In this document: in pieces, positions 1-11,964 of the stretch
How positions within the stretch are numbered: the stretch's first letter is position 1
Layout of the letters: every line of letters starts with the position of its first letter
Assembly (NCBI GenBank): GCA_035610365.1
Contig: CM069435.1
Span: 12,079,123-12,143,122, forward strand
Length of the DNA stretch: 64,000 nt
DNA from: Aquatica leii
Lineage: Eukaryota > Arthropoda > Insecta > Coleoptera > Lampyridae
Direction of reading: 5' to 3'
Position numbers and translations under genes: made by a program
The notes under the pieces: generated by a model
Database searches by the model: none
What the model was told of the DNA's origin: nothing
The model's input: the letters and a program-made list of their open reading frames with translations, nothing else

Positions 1-1077
1 AACGCTGGATTATTATACCCAGGTAAAGTACTTAGTTTTTGCTTTATTTAGTTAATCTGACTTCGCTTCTCTCTCTTCTTTTTATAGCGCGTTTTTCTTC
101 CGACGAAATTGTTCTAATTCATATGAACGTTTCCTCCAACGGATTGTTTACTCCACGTGTGAGAGTTCCTTGGTTCATCTGTAAACTCTACTAACGCTAC
201 GCTGAGAAGTTAACTTCGATTGCACCAACTGACGCTAAACCAACCGTTAACCTTCGTTTTATTGTGAATTAATTCATATTTGTGCAAATCTCAAAGATTT
301 GATTTTCTACATTGAACTTTTAATCAAAATTATCCTACTTGCTTATTCAACTTTAGAAATTCAAGAACTTTTCTTTATACTTTAAAATTTTACAATTTTT
401 TTTTGCTATTTAAAATTCACTTTTGTTATTTAAACTTTGGCTTGATTTACTTAATTTAATTTCTCTTTGTTTCTATAAGAAGTTGTTATCTGATTTACCT
501 TGAATTTTTTTGTTGACATAACGTAATTGTAAGTGACCTATTAACCTACATAAATTTGGTCGCGCATCTCTTGATCTACGAGATAGTAAACTTGAACCTA
601 ACTCTAATTCTCGGCTGTTACTTGCCGACGGCCAATTGTTTGTTTTAAATATTTTATTTAAGGAAACTTTGACTGGAAATGCCGTGCACGGAGTTTCATC
701 AGCGAAGTAAAAAAAAAGGTAAGATTTATTTTTTTTGTATTTCAAATTTGTAATTACTGTCTTGTCGAATAACGATCGCTGCCCCAAATTAAAAAAAATT
801 TTTTTGTTGTTTGTTTTGCGAATCTAACGTAATTAAATTAGTTTCACTACTTTTGTTTTAACACAAGGTAATTTAGATCCTGTATTTTTGTAATGTTTGA
901 AATCCATTATCGATTGTTATACTCAACTTCACGCATATTTTGTTTGCATAATTCAAAATTGAATATTTTATTGATTATTTGTAAATTGCTATTTATTCTA
1001 AATTCATTATATTTACATCAAATTTACTGATTGCTATTTATTGCTTAACCTTCCCCGTTTTTTTTTCTTTCTTTCAG
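1..1077. other. AT-rich region, no gene recognised
   Basis: I see no recognisable protein or repeat here. Two sites look like 5' splice donors (CAG|GTAAAG near 22 and AAG|GTAAGA near 718), and a good polypyrimidine tract plus CAG ends at 1077. A 104-codon minus-strand frame (473-787) has no features I recognise and probably arises by chance. Confidence 0.4.
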
Positions 1078-1314
1078 CAACCCTTGGCTACTACTAGAGC
1101 CCTGTTAAACTTTTACAATTTACTTAACAGGACCGCAACTAAACAAATTGTGTGGCGCCCATTTCAAACAATTTCTAATCACTATTTGACTAATTTTATC
1201 TACCACGACATCTTTGATTTAAATATTCCCCTCACAATTTCTAACCCACCCCATTTTGCCTACAAGAACCGAGCTACTGCGGCCATCAATCCATTTCAAT
1301 TTAGTTATCCATAA
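1078..1314 (+). CDS. Possible terminal exon, unknown product
   Basis: A 78-codon open frame runs from directly behind a strong 3' splice-site-like sequence (long T/C tract ending TTTCTTTCAG) to a TAA at 1312-1314. It has no ATG near its start, so if real it would be an exon rather than a complete gene. The peptide (begins QPLATTRALLNF, ends FQFSYP) matches no family I know. If joined to the donor at 718, the open frame continues upstream only about 19 codons before a stop. It may be chance, or part of an unrecognised mobile element. Confidence 0.15.
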   Translation, partial: QPLATTRALLNFYNLLNRTATKQIVWRPFQTISNHYLTNFIYHDIFDLNIPLTISNPPHFAYKNRATAAINPFQFSYP

Positions 1315-2006
1315 TTCTTACTGTAACAGACCTTAGGCAATCGTTATCTTTTTTCATATAGAAATTTAGTACCTTCGACTACGAGATTGGCACCCAGCAA
1401 TATTATATTTAAACGTAAAGTAAAGACGCGTTTAAATTTGCATTGCTCAAAAGAGTATGTAGAAAATACCAAAATTTAAGATAACATAGGGATATACCAG
1501 AGCATCAGAGAAAATCAATTTGTAACAAGTGACATAATGTGGTGTAGAAGTTATAGAAATCCTAACAAAAAAAGATGGGTAGAAGCGGAAGTGAACAAAG
1601 TATTAGAGATTATACTTTTGTAGGCTTATAAATGAAAACGTAGTGTGGAGCACGTAATAAAACGCAACTTAAAGAAGAAATCAATTTACGGTTGGTACGG
1701 GTCTGAAAAGACACCAGATACAACTGAAAATAAATGTTTAGACAAAAATAATTTTGAGGTACATAAAGGAGAAAAATATTGAGGGGTTACCATCAGTATT
1801 TCAAAAAGTAAGTAAACTGTCGAGGCTCTTGAGCCTAATGATGAGAATACAAAATTTGATTGTAAGAAAAAGCCCAAATATGCAACGTAAAGAAATAGAC
1901 CTTTTTGTGTTGCTATCAAGTATTTTCTGAAATAAAAATTGTTTCTTATGCATTAACTTTAACAATTATACAGTTTAACAGTAAATCTTCACACGTTCGG
2001 GTGAAA
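1315..2006. other. Unannotated spacer
   Basis: AT-rich DNA without recognised coding sequence. The only open frame of note (minus strand, 1686-1919) is hydrophobic and low in complexity, and I regard it as chance. Confidence 0.35.
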
Positions 2007-2880
2007 ATGGTGTACTCAGTTGCTGAAAGAGTTGAAATGATTTTTATTTATTATAGTAGAGCCACAACAAGAGCTTTTAATGATAGATATCCAGATAAGC
2101 GTTTGAGCAACAAAAATTCACGGACACGGGATCGGCAAGAAGTAAGAAAAGACATGGTAAATGAAATGACTCAAATTGAGGTAATAGGCCATATTACTGT
2201 CAATTCCACTAACTCCTTGCGCCAGACTGGGATTTCATATTCATCAGTTCTTACAGTGTCAAAAATCCATAAGTTCCATCCTTATAAAATGAAAATTGTC
2301 TAAGAACTTGGTGAAGATGATAACGACAGACGAATAGAGTTGTATGATAATGTCGAATTTAGTCATTGCAAACCCAAACTTCATAAAATATATCTGCTTT
2401 AGTGATAAATGCAACTGTACTTTACATGGCTCTGTTAATAAATACAATGTGCGTTACTAGAGCGATGAGAACCCCCATTTTGTCAGAGAAGGTTATACTG
2501 AAACTCCCAAAAAACTGAATGTTTAAGCAGGAATTCTTGGAGATGCTGTCATTGGGTTCATATGCATGAATGAAAGACTAACTGTTAAGATTTACTTGAA
2601 TATGTTAGAAAACATCGTAGATTCTTTAATAACCGTAGAATCAGAAAGATTTAAAAGGAAATGAAATGAAAGAAAGTGAATTCTTCTTTCCACAAGACGG
2701 AGATCTACTACACTGTGCCTTAAACGTTTGTAATTCGTTTCACAACCGAAGCATTGAGTTAGCAAACGTGGTGCAATTGAGTGACCAGCACGATCATCAG
2801 ACTAGACAAGTTTAGATTAATTTTGGGGCCATTTGAAGTCAGTGATATGCAAACCACACCCGTTAAAAGAACCTTTCAAA
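2007..2880 (+). pseudogene. Tc1/mariner-like transposase relic
   Basis: This is the decayed transposase of a Tc1/mariner-superfamily DNA transposon, which would cut and paste its own element. The ATG at 2007 opens MVYSVAERVEMIFIYY, followed by the helix-turn-helix part (GISYSSVLTVSKIHKFHPYK, about 2227-2285). Past the stop near 2302 and further frameshifts are the catalytic-domain landmarks: CFSDKCN with the first Asp (~2395), NPHFVREGYTETPKKLNV (~2470-2525), a PQDGDLLH block (second Asp, ~2695) and a degraded WPARS-D-TSLD-FWGHLKS block (~2785-2835). The layout matches the nearly intact transposase on the minus strand at 30654-31718, so they belong to the same broad group. There are several stops, and TIRs were not found by eye. 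It is certainly non-functional. Confidence 0.8.
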
Positions 2881-3384
2881 CAATAAACTTTTTAAACCCC
2901 TGTTCCATTTCAGATTTTTGAAGATGCTACGGTCAAGGGGGTCCATCTACAGAACTCAACCTATACTAATTAAGTGTCCCTCACACAACCAAAATGAACC
3001 GGTTTCGACATTTTTTATTTAGTTTAATAGAATTAATGATAAAGTAATTCGTAATTGTGCTTGATAACACACAAAAAAAAGATAACGTAAGTTTTTTGCT
3101 GAACTTACTAAAATTGTTTAAAAATATTGAAACGTTCTCAAGTTCAAGAGCCTTCTCAAAGTTATACATTTTCCAGAATGTATACCAAAAGATATGGAAC
3201 ATTCGAGAAAGATTTCCAAAATGTATAAGCACCCAATCATTAAAACTCTCTACTTCCACCGTTCTCGATGGCATGATTGCTCGGAGCCCCTGGGTAGATG
3301 GCTGCATGTGGAATGCAGTCATTTAGCAGATGAAAGAAAGGTGAATGGCAAACTTACGGCACCAAAACAACTAGGACATCTCGG
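2881..3384. other. Unannotated spacer
   Basis: No recognised genes. Overlapping short frames on both strands (3057-3388) carry no known motifs. It may include the 3' end of the mariner relic. Confidence 0.3.
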
Positions 3385-4450
3385 CTAGGGGAACGAAAAC
3401 CCCGACAGAGTACTCTGGTCTTCCAGGTTGGGAGGTTGAGCATTGGGCCAATTTATCAACTCCGTAAAAATCAACAAAGTTTTAAATCCTAGCGACAAGC
3501 CTCGGAAAAATCCGGACTGCCTAAACGGAAAACGAGCAAACAAACGGACACTATTACTAGTACGTGGAATATTCAAGGTATAGAAGACAGTCCATATCAG
3601 TAACTTGTATAAAAATGGTGATCGCAATAAAATAAACGTTTTTGTACAGATGGTGTAATTTGTATAAGACAGCATACCACCAAGTAGACTATGGAGCACT
3701 ATAAAATCACAGGGCATTAGTAAGACGTATTTGAGCAGTACGACAGCTCTACGATAATATGACAAGCGCCATAAAAATCAGAGTGACAAAAGAATTAAGA
3801 GATACAAAGGGTCTTAGACAAGGTTGTTGTTTACCGCCCACTCTATTTAAAATCTAGATAATGTAGTACTAGAAAGCTGGAAACGAACTTGTGCGCCGTT
3901 AAGAATACTCATTGGTGATGACAAAATTTACGCCCTGCTATTTGCAGACGACTAGGTGATAGACGACAAGGTTAAAATTAGACTTAAACAAGCCAGGGCA
4001 ACTACTAGGCATCTGAATAGCGTGCTCTGGGACACCACGATAACAAAAACTACTAAAATAAAATTATATAAAATGGTAGTTGAGTGCATAGCTACGTATG
4101 AAGCAAAGCTGTGGGAAATTAATAAACTCTACAAGTCAAAATTAATATTAGTTACTGAAATGGATTATTGGCGGCGATGTTGTAGTTATATCAGGATGGA
4201 TCGACCAAGAAATGCAGACATTCTGAACGAGATAGGAATAGATATCGACTTAATAGACTAAACGACTGCGATGGTACGGGCATCTCAAAAGAAGGACTGT
4301 AAAGCGATGGCCTAAACGATTTTGAGAATAGACGCCTCCGCAAAGAAGAAGATGAGGACGTCCAAATGAGAGTTGGAGAGACAAAGTGGAGAAGACTTAA
4401 ACGTCTGAGACTGGAACGACCAAAGAAGCTGGAGAAGAGAAGCGGTGGCA
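3385..4450 (+). mobile_element. Non-LTR retrotransposon (LINE) relic, internally deleted
   Basis: This is a fragment of a LINE whose ORF2 would encode endonuclease and reverse transcriptase. The 5' part (3400-3560) has a GTCTTCCAGGTTGGGAGG leader and a degraded ATWNIQG-like endonuclease start. The endonuclease is otherwise missing. RT pieces follow: AYHQVDYGAL/SQGIS (~3670-3720), KGLRQGCCLPPTLFKI (~3808-3856) and LFADDQVI (~3940-3962). The C-terminal part is an open frame to 4261 with QLNSVLWDTTITKTTKIKLYK, MDYWRRCCSYIRMDRPRN and, after it, an ETKWRRLK tail. Several stops and frameshifts are present. The clade is probably RTE/CR1-like, judged from the C-terminal signature only. Confidence 0.75.
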
Positions 4451-4592
4451 ACCGCAGTACATATTGTTAATAAATAATTTAAATTAATTAAATAAAATCT
4501 CTTGCCCCTGGTAAACACTTTCGTGTACTTTTTTTCTTTAAAACTGTTATAGAATTATTAGAATATCTAAATATGTTCATTAATAAGCAGTG

Positions 4593-5760
4593 TGTTATGT
4601 TAAAAATTAGTAGTTCAATTCGCGAGTATGAAAATTTGTCCTTAAAATTCCCTACTCTTTCGTCAAAATTGTCAAATTATAGACAGCATATTTAACGGCA
4701 CTTCCTGTAAGACCATCGACGAGCTTTGTACTTTACGCCTGGAGCAACCTTCACCTTTAGATCGTTTAACGCCAATATGGAATTACATTTGTAAGGTTGA
4801 AGCGGGGTAAGTGGTGTAAATTTTTCTTTATTAGGGGTTTAATTTGACTGTGTGCTAATTGTCTGTAACGGATTTTGGTACCCACCACATGTTTACCGTT
4901 ATCGCTGAATAGCAGGTGGCATAGTTGGAAAACTTCCATGACGTCACGTTATTGAAAACCTCAATTATTATATACCGTCAAGGGTTAGAGACCTTCAGGA
5001 GATGAACTTCTACAAAAATTTAGAGAATTTATTCTGTTAAGTCGTACGGAAACGCTGCGCATTTGTGTTCTCAAATAATTGGTTGCTAAAGGGGACTTTT
5101 ACTCGTGTTAACGCTATATGCTTGGTTGTGTTGGATTTAATATTACTTTTTTGGTAACTCAAGTACGGAATTAGCTAATCCCCTACTGGATAAAACTAAA
5201 CTGTGAGTATTGCTATTTTAATTTTTACGATTTGTACTTCGGTGGTCATGTCGATTATGCATGTTAGGTTAACACAAATAATAACAAGATCATTTTGTGC
5301 TTTACAAACTCATATGCAGTGCGCGTTGAGTCTCGAAGGCTTAAATTGTTTTGTTTGTCTGCGATTCTAAAATTTGCTAATATAAATTCAGGCGTTATGT
5401 TTATGTAAAAGTTTAGACCGACAGGATCAGCTTATTGTACGGTGTGTTGCTCAGTATTCGGGGCAACTTATAATCGATTCGACACACGTATAAATATTTG
5501 CGGAAACTTATATTTATGTACATTCTTCATCTTCTGTGTTAATTAAATATATATATTCTGCGTTATTACTTCTGTGGTGTTATTTATTGTTTTCCAGCTA
5601 CGGGTAGAGTTAGACGGTATCTCCCTAACTTCATCTTTCATCGTCTTGGCGCCTTTTTTTATATTTACGTTATAATTTCGCATAACAAAGCCTGCGATGC
5701 CTCTTCGAAGAAGCTGTGCTAGTCGTTGCTTTGTTTTGTTACAAGAAGACTAGCGTAACA
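4593..5760 (+). mobile_element. Solo LTR, family A copy 1
   Basis: This ~1.17-kb unit begins TGTTATGTTAAAAA and ends GCGTAACA, the TG...CA inverted ends expected of an LTR. It is homologous along its whole length to 7836-8992 and over much of its length to 50543-52312. Shared landmarks are GGGGTAAGTGG (~4806), AGCTAATCCCCTACTGG (~5172), CTGTGAGTATT (~5203), TTTTCCAGCTACG (~5592) and ATCGTCTTGGCGCC (~5640). The GT...AG signals suggest a spliced leader. I see no coding capacity. No target-site duplication is visible for this copy (flanks AGTG and ATTT). Confidence 0.7.
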
Positions 5761-7488
5761 ATTTATTCTTGGCTGCCTAACTTGAGGACCTAATTTTCTC
5801 GTAACAAGTGGTTAAGTATTATTTATATGCGCTTAAAGAAGTGCAAGTTCACAACTTACTAGTATACGTAATAATGAAACCCTATACAACTAGAAGTGGA
5901 AAAACAATTTTAATTACGTCTCAATAACGAAAATTAATTTCGAACGCAAAAGCATGGCAAAAGTGTAAATATATCAAGTTACAACAAGTTAAATTTTAGT
6001 ACTACGTAAACTACATGACAAACAAATTAAATAAATTTACTTTTAAAAATTAAATATTGCACTATTATTGAAAAACAATTACTCTATGTTTCTTACAAAA
6101 ATAAAATTGGTGTAAAAGTATATTTATTTAAACTAAAACACAGTTTCAAAGTCTTAATTTCAGTTAAGCCTACGTGATGGATGATCTTGATGAAAGCCCA
6201 AGTTGTCGAAGTATCAAACAGGCTTAAAGGATAATATTACCCTGTATGTTAATTATAAAGTCGTAAATTTGCATAGGGTATAGAATGGTTAATAATCTGA
6301 ACAAAACACTTTATCATTGCCAAATTGGTTATAATTACCTTAACTTATGCGTGCGTTAAAACCGGCAACAAACATTAAAAAAATGCAATGCACAGTAAAA
6401 AAAATATTAATAATGATTAATTGCAAGCCTACAATTGAAAAAGCACCGTAATTATAAAACACGATTCTCTTAATGTAATATCATTGATTTATTGCGTCAT
6501 CAGTTAATTTTTGTTCTTCTGTAATATATATTATAATTTAGTATTCAATTGAACTACAGTGGTAGTAATTCGGTGAAGTGCAATTTAATTAATTTTCATT
6601 TAATAGTATAGAACATTATTGAAAAAGTTCGTTAAGTTGTGGATTACATAAAGTGGCTTCATTATAATAAAAAATATTATTCAAAAAAAAATTTAATCAG
6701 AAGCTAATAGATAAAGATACATATTGTCTCTGTATGTCATGGATTCATCTTATAAGTTAATTGTAATCTACAAGCTTTACTCTATAATGTTTTACATTTT
6801 AATTAAACATTATAGAAAACAAAAATTGTTTTAATAGTATATTGTATAACGAGTATGAAAGTTTGCAGCCGAGCCGAAGGCGATTTATACGAGTTGACAA
6901 TGCACATAATTATTGTTAATTAACTTTGAGTAAAAAATTGACAAAATGATAAATAAATGCTTATACTCAGAATAGTACATTGATCTAAAAGTTTAGAAAA
7001 GTGATAGTTTTCCAGACGGACGGAATTTTGTTGATATCAAATTATCTAAAGCTTTATTTGCCAATGTTGTTACTTCGGGCGGAGTACTTATACTTTCAGA
7101 TTCTATTCTCAAAAACTTGTTTTTTTAATTCAAAAATTACCACTTTGAAATTTTAAATTTGAATTGTGAAATACCAGAATTGCCAACAGAATTTAAAAAA
7201 ATCACAAAAAAAATTTGTTTATGCTTATTAAAAACTTTAGAGTAAATGCATGCGAAATAGAAAATATAGTATGAAAAACACATGTCAGAATTTCGCCGCG
7301 CCAAAAAGAGTCATTTTGATATTTGTTTTTCAATATACTATTTCTAACGTGTAAATTATGCTATGTTTCGTGTACGTTACGAAAATAACGCTAACCCGCG
7401 GATTTCAGAAACCGAGTTTTATCTGACCCGGACTTTCGTTTTTAGCAAATAATTTTAGTGTTTTCCAAAATATCATAGAATACGTAAC
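5761..7488. other. AT-rich region, no gene recognised
   Basis: 1.7 kb of very AT-rich DNA with only short open frames. I see no recognisable protein motif, tandem array or long inverted repeat. Confidence 0.4.
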
Positions 7489-7739
7489 TTAATCCGTTTA
7501 GGTCACTTGATAACCGGTTTCCGCCTTGCGCGCACTCGAAGCCGTCAGTTTTATTTCTAGCGTTGTGTACTGTTCACGTTGTAAGAACATTTGTTGGTAC
7601 AATAAAAAAATACTTTGAACTTTGTTTTTTGTGTATATGGTTGGTTTTGTATTGAAAGAATATTTCTGACTTGAGTCGGTAAAACAAAATATATTGTTTT
7701 TGGTGTATATTGAACATGTAAAATAAAAAAGCAAAAATA

Positions 7740-9535
7740 ATGGATCGTAATGCAATTTCTCTTACATCACAACAATTGTATGTCAAGCTAATGCGTGATA
7801 GTAACACAGAATACGACAAATGTAGTGATGTAAATTGTTATGTTAAAAAGTTGGTAGTTCAATTTTCAAGTATAAAATTTGTCCCTTGACTTCATTTCCT
7901 GCTAACGTCTTGTAAAATACGAACCGTTCTTAGCGGTCTTTCTGGCCCAATAAGGCTTTCATTATTAAATTGGTTCACGCCACTCCACGTGAATATGTGG
8001 ACCAATTTTGCGTAGTGTTGAGTGAAAGCTTATTTTGGGGTATGTGATTTTATAACGTTTTTTTTTGTATTGAGAACTTAAATTAATTCTTTAGCGGGTC
8101 CGATCCCTCCACCTGTAATCTCATCAGTGACGTTGGTAACATCTGTTTGTCGAAAAGTTTCCATGACATCAGGTCGCTGAAGGCTAAGGGGTTGTACAAC
8201 ACTTTATGAGAAGAAATACTTATACAAGTGCGAAGTTAATTAGAGGGAAGGCTCGGCGCATTCTTTTACGTCAAATATTGTATGCATTAAATCAAATTGC
8301 TTGTGCTAACACAGTATGTACACTTGTGTCAAATTGTATATTACGTTTTAAGTCAGGATGGTACGGAACTAGCTAATCCCCTACTGGATAATACACAACT
8401 GTAAGTATTGTATTTTCTATTTTACTTCGTGGGTCACGTCGATTTTTAAAATGGCCACGCGTACATACTAAGTTGTAATCACAATTAATATTAAACTTGT
8501 GTTTTGTGTGTCACATACTTATCGAGTGCGCTTTGATACCCGATATTTTGATTTTCGTATTCTTGAAATTTAACTTAATAAAGTCAAGTCATTCCTTCAT
8601 TAAATGTAATAGTTAGTTCGATTAGAGCACGTAGATGTGTGACGTGTTGCCCAGACAAAGGGCGTAACTTATGTTTGGCCTGTGATATCAACACATGTAA
8701 TATTGTTTGCAACATTTATATAACTATACTTATATACTGTCTTCGTCCTCCTCAACTACTTCTGTTATACAATAATTTAACATTATGTGTTATTACTTCT
8801 GTCGTGTTATTTGTTCTTTTCCAGCTACGAGTAGAGTTAGACGATATCTCCCTAATTTAATCCTTCATCGTCTTGGCGCCTTTTTTGGCTTTAATCTATA
8901 TTTTAGCATCACAAAGCCTGCGACTTCATCTCCGAGGAAACTGTGTTAGCCGTTGTCTCTTTTTTTGTTGTCGCAAGAAAACCAACGTAACAAAATGACG
9001 AAATAAGCAAAATTGTTGAAAATGATATTGAGTTTGAACTGCTGGACATTCTTGAAAGTACAAAAACCTTGCTACATCAATAGCAAAACATCATAATATT
9101 TATAAAAAGAAGCAAACAAGAATATAGAAAGGATTTCAGAAGCATTCTCTTTTATCTTTTGTAATGATATTAATGACATGAAATTTACAAATCAGAACGC
9201 TGCTGCTTACTTTCAATGTATTGAAAAAGGTACAGAAGCATAGAGAGACATAGACTAAGACACAATAAAAGCTTTTATTGGGATATTTTTGATGATGTTG
9301 CTGATAGAAGAGATTTAAAAATCTCAAAAAAGATAAAAACCGATTATGAAATGTAAATGAAACCATATACAGATTTATTTACTCGGCAGCAATGTCTCGA
9401 GACAGATTTAGAAGTATAGTGCGATTTAATCGCTTTGATTACATCGACACCAGAGATGAAAAAAAAGTTTAGCAAATTAGCTCCTTTACAAGAAATTGCA
9501 GCCGTTATACAAAAATATGTCGCAAAAATTATGAA
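7740..9535 (+). pseudogene. piggyBac transposase, N-terminal part, interrupted
   Basis: The ATG at 7740 opens MDRNAISLTSQQLY. The frame reads up to GAT GTA AAT at 7835, and after removal of the inserted LTR it continues in the same frame as GAC GAA ATA at 8997 (DEISKIVENDIEFELL). A stop then occurs near 9080. Further piggyBac landmarks follow in shifted frames: FTNQNAAAYFQ (~9180), a TIKAFIGIF block (~9262), MSRDRFRSIVRFNRFD (~9393-9440) and KLAPLQEIAAVIQKY (~9475-9520), which matches the family's RFDD-x-DKLAPIR segment. The catalytic core beyond this is not recognisable. The gene was probably already decaying before or after the LTR entered. Confidence 0.7.
7836..8992 (+). mobile_element. 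Solo LTR, family A copy 2, with AAAT target duplication
   Basis: The unit begins TGTTATGTTAAAAAG and ends CAACGTAACA. The four bases before it (7832-7835) and the four after it (8993-8996) are both AAAT, a 4-bp target-site duplication as Ty3/gypsy-type integrases make. It lies inside the piggyBac reading frame, and removing one AAAT plus the LTR restores continuity. Internal landmarks match copy 1: CTGTAAGTATT (~8399), CTTTTCCAGCTACG (~8816) and CATCGTCTTGGCGCC (~8866). No internal retroelement genes remain, so it is a solo LTR made by LTR-LTR recombination. Confidence 0.85.
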
Positions 9536-10008
9536 GTCTTAAGAGAGAAATGGAGTTCCAAAACATTAAAAAATTGGCAGTACCCAGGCATTTTTGCGAC
9601 TTAGATCAACTGGATTGAACGACAGTTCGAAATATGTTAAAGGTCATCTTCCGAGGAAAAGACGCTCAAAGGTGTGCAGTTACCGTCCAAGTAGAAGATC
9701 GCATCAGAAAAAGCACATTGACTGCTACTTTTATTCTTAAGAAAGTTGTTGAATTAGAAAAAACTGCCGCTGTCGCGACGACCCTTTCTACCGGTGCCGC
9801 ATCCAGTTGACTGTTCTGGGACAGAAGAGCCTTAAGAAGGGGACAGTAAAGTGTTCCTAAAGCATTTGGAAACTTCGAGGCGATGGTTGGAAAAGATGGA
9901 ATGTTCTAGATCGAGATAACGTAAGAATATAAAAAATATCCAAAGAAAGTTGAAGTTATTCTAGTCAGAAGTCGAAAGCGTCAAGACTGTGTCGGTCTAA
10001 ATAATTAA

Positions 10009-10949
10009 AGTGTTTAACGCGTGTGCTAAAAAAATAAATTTGCGGAGAGTTTATAAATATTGAGTTATGTATGATATATAATAAACATAGCGCAGTTGTG
10101 AGAAAATGGCTTCGCGACTTAAGATCCTTAAGTTTAAACACCCATACAAAATCTCTACGTGTCTTTTGGCCAAAATACGTGTAATAGTGGCAAACTTAAT
10201 TGACGTTACTATCTATCGATCACGCACATTAAAGAAAGCTATCGTGGTACCTTCAATGTGACCAAGCGTAAAGTTGGTTTAACCTTTTACAACTACAATA
10301 AAATTTACAAGGTAATCTATTTAAAAAATTACTTATATCGTGATAACATTGTTCTTAGGAACGTAACCTTTAATAGTGTAATCTACTTGATGTTTGATAG
10401 GAGTACTTGGGTGCAGTGTTTGCTACTCGACAAGTGTGCAAGATGCCACAAAGACAGGGTGCCAGAGATGAGCCTGTAAGAGCTGCTACTCAAAGGTCCA
10501 ATTGTGAACGTAACTCAAGATTGTAATTTCAGTAACGAGCCTTCAAATTATGGCCAGACTCACAGTTACACATGGATGGAATAATACCCATTATGAAAAA
10601 TTTGTAGTTGCTATTTTTAAACAATTTTGCAGAAGTCACATATAAAGTTCGGCAAGCAAAATTAGTACAATCCCAATTCTTACTCGTGTAATAAATTAAT
10701 TTTTTGTATTCACCTTTAGATGTCGATGGTCACACAGAAAGTAATCCTTCTTTTCATTTGCAAAAATACCCATTTCAAAAAATATCAAAATCCCACTAAA
10801 AAATCTCAAAATTGAATTAATTGTAATTATTTACATGCACAGTAAATGAACCATCTAATGATTTCGTTACAACTTGTAAGTTATTTCTCTTAAATATCGT
10901 TACATATTAGTCAGTCGCTCTCTATTGATTTAATAGCGCGAATGTAGTA
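10009..10949. other. Unannotated region
   Basis: There is no recognised family. A 73-codon open frame (10258-10479) rich in Tyr, Asn and Lys has no motif I know, and the rest is AT-rich. Confidence 0.3.
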
Positions 10950-11790
10950 TCCTTCCCAACGGATTACATCACCACACATTCAGTCCTTCCAGGCAGTATC
11001 ACGTCTAGACTCAAGAAAACTAGCACGGCTGCCTTCTCTGACGAATGAAAAGGAATTTCTTCATCGTTCTTCATATCCAAATAGAACTTTTACTTTTTTA
11101 TAACGTCTATTCCCAGAATCACTTCTTCTGTAATGTCGGCTACCAGTACTTGATGAACGAGTACTCCATTTCCTAAACCAATGGTCACTTACTCGTCCAC
11201 GAGTGCGTATTTTTTCGTCCGTCGTCGTTCAAAGTCGTACTGTTACTGGTGATGTCTTCTTGTTTTTCAATAACATGTCAGGACGAATGATGGTCTTCTT
11301 CGCTCCCGTGTCAAACAGTAACTGAACACTTCGTCCATTGATCATCGTGATAAATTGTCACTCATCTTTCTCAAAGCATTCATCGCACTATTTCCTTGAT
11401 GCTTACTTGTATACGTGCGGGTACTTCTGTAGTACAGCGAAGCTTTTGGCTACCTCAGCTTCATGCAACGTCTTAAGTCGAGTTAGCCGTAGAATCTGCT
11501 AAGTTTCGCTGTCTCGAAGGTCGTCTACAAAGGTTTGAATAGCCAATTGCTCCAGGAAGATACATATACGCAAACCGTGTTAATCTGGCGATGTCAGCTT
11601 TCAACTTTTCAAGATTTTCTGCAGATTTTTGAACCCAAGATTTCAATAAGACTAGGTGCACCTATGGAAGATGAACATCTCCATTACTCATTTGTAAACA
11701 TAAAACTAAAAGTTTCTAATTTTCTTAAAGATAGTCAGGAAAGTCTGAAAATTACAAGCGGTTCTCCACGTACAGCCACTAGTAAAGACG
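10950..11790 (-). pseudogene. Ty3/gypsy-like gag C-terminus and protease relic
   Basis: This is the remains of an LTR-retrotransposon polyprotein, read on the minus strand. The gag capsid region resumes at ~11780 with LAVRGEPLVIF and continues through LEKLKADIARLTRFAY (~11615-11570). It then shows QTFVDDLRD (~11540-11512) and LKTLHEAEVA (~11480-11452), the usual gag C-terminal block. Downstream is the aspartic protease: MINGRSVQLLFDTGAKKTII, with the catalytic DTGA at 11301-11312. A frameshift follows, then VLVADITEEVILGIDVI (~11155-11105), the second protease signature. It is broken by stops and frameshifts. Reverse transcriptase and integrase are not seen; the relic ends near 10950. The N-terminal gag lies at 13556-13998, displaced by a PLE insertion. 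Confidence 0.75.
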
Positions 11791-11964
11791 TCGAAAAACT
11801 TTCTCTTCAGATGATTTCTAAAGACTGATGTTATCGTCTTGCGTTTCGTTCGTTATATACCGTCTTACGAATCCTCTCCGCTGATTCGTGTCCGTTCTGG
11901 TCTGTTGATTTGCATTCATAGACGTCTGGTAACTTCTTGCATGTTCTTCACGCAGCGTAGATCT

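Larger units (their letters stand above)
7489..10008 (+). mobile_element. piggyBac-like element 2, disrupted by a solo LTR
   Basis: The element encloses a piggyBac transposase N-terminal region (from 7740). It is bounded by TTAA at 7489-7492 and TTAA at 10005-10008. The sequence inside the left end (TTAATCCGTTTAGGTCAC) resembles the inverted right end (TTAATTATTTAGACCGAC) at roughly two-thirds of positions, consistent with decayed TIRs. Without the 1157-bp family A LTR at 7836-8992, the element would be about 1.36 kb. That is too short for a full transposase gene, so it is internally deleted. The TTAA termini are the least certain part of the call. Confidence 0.6.
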
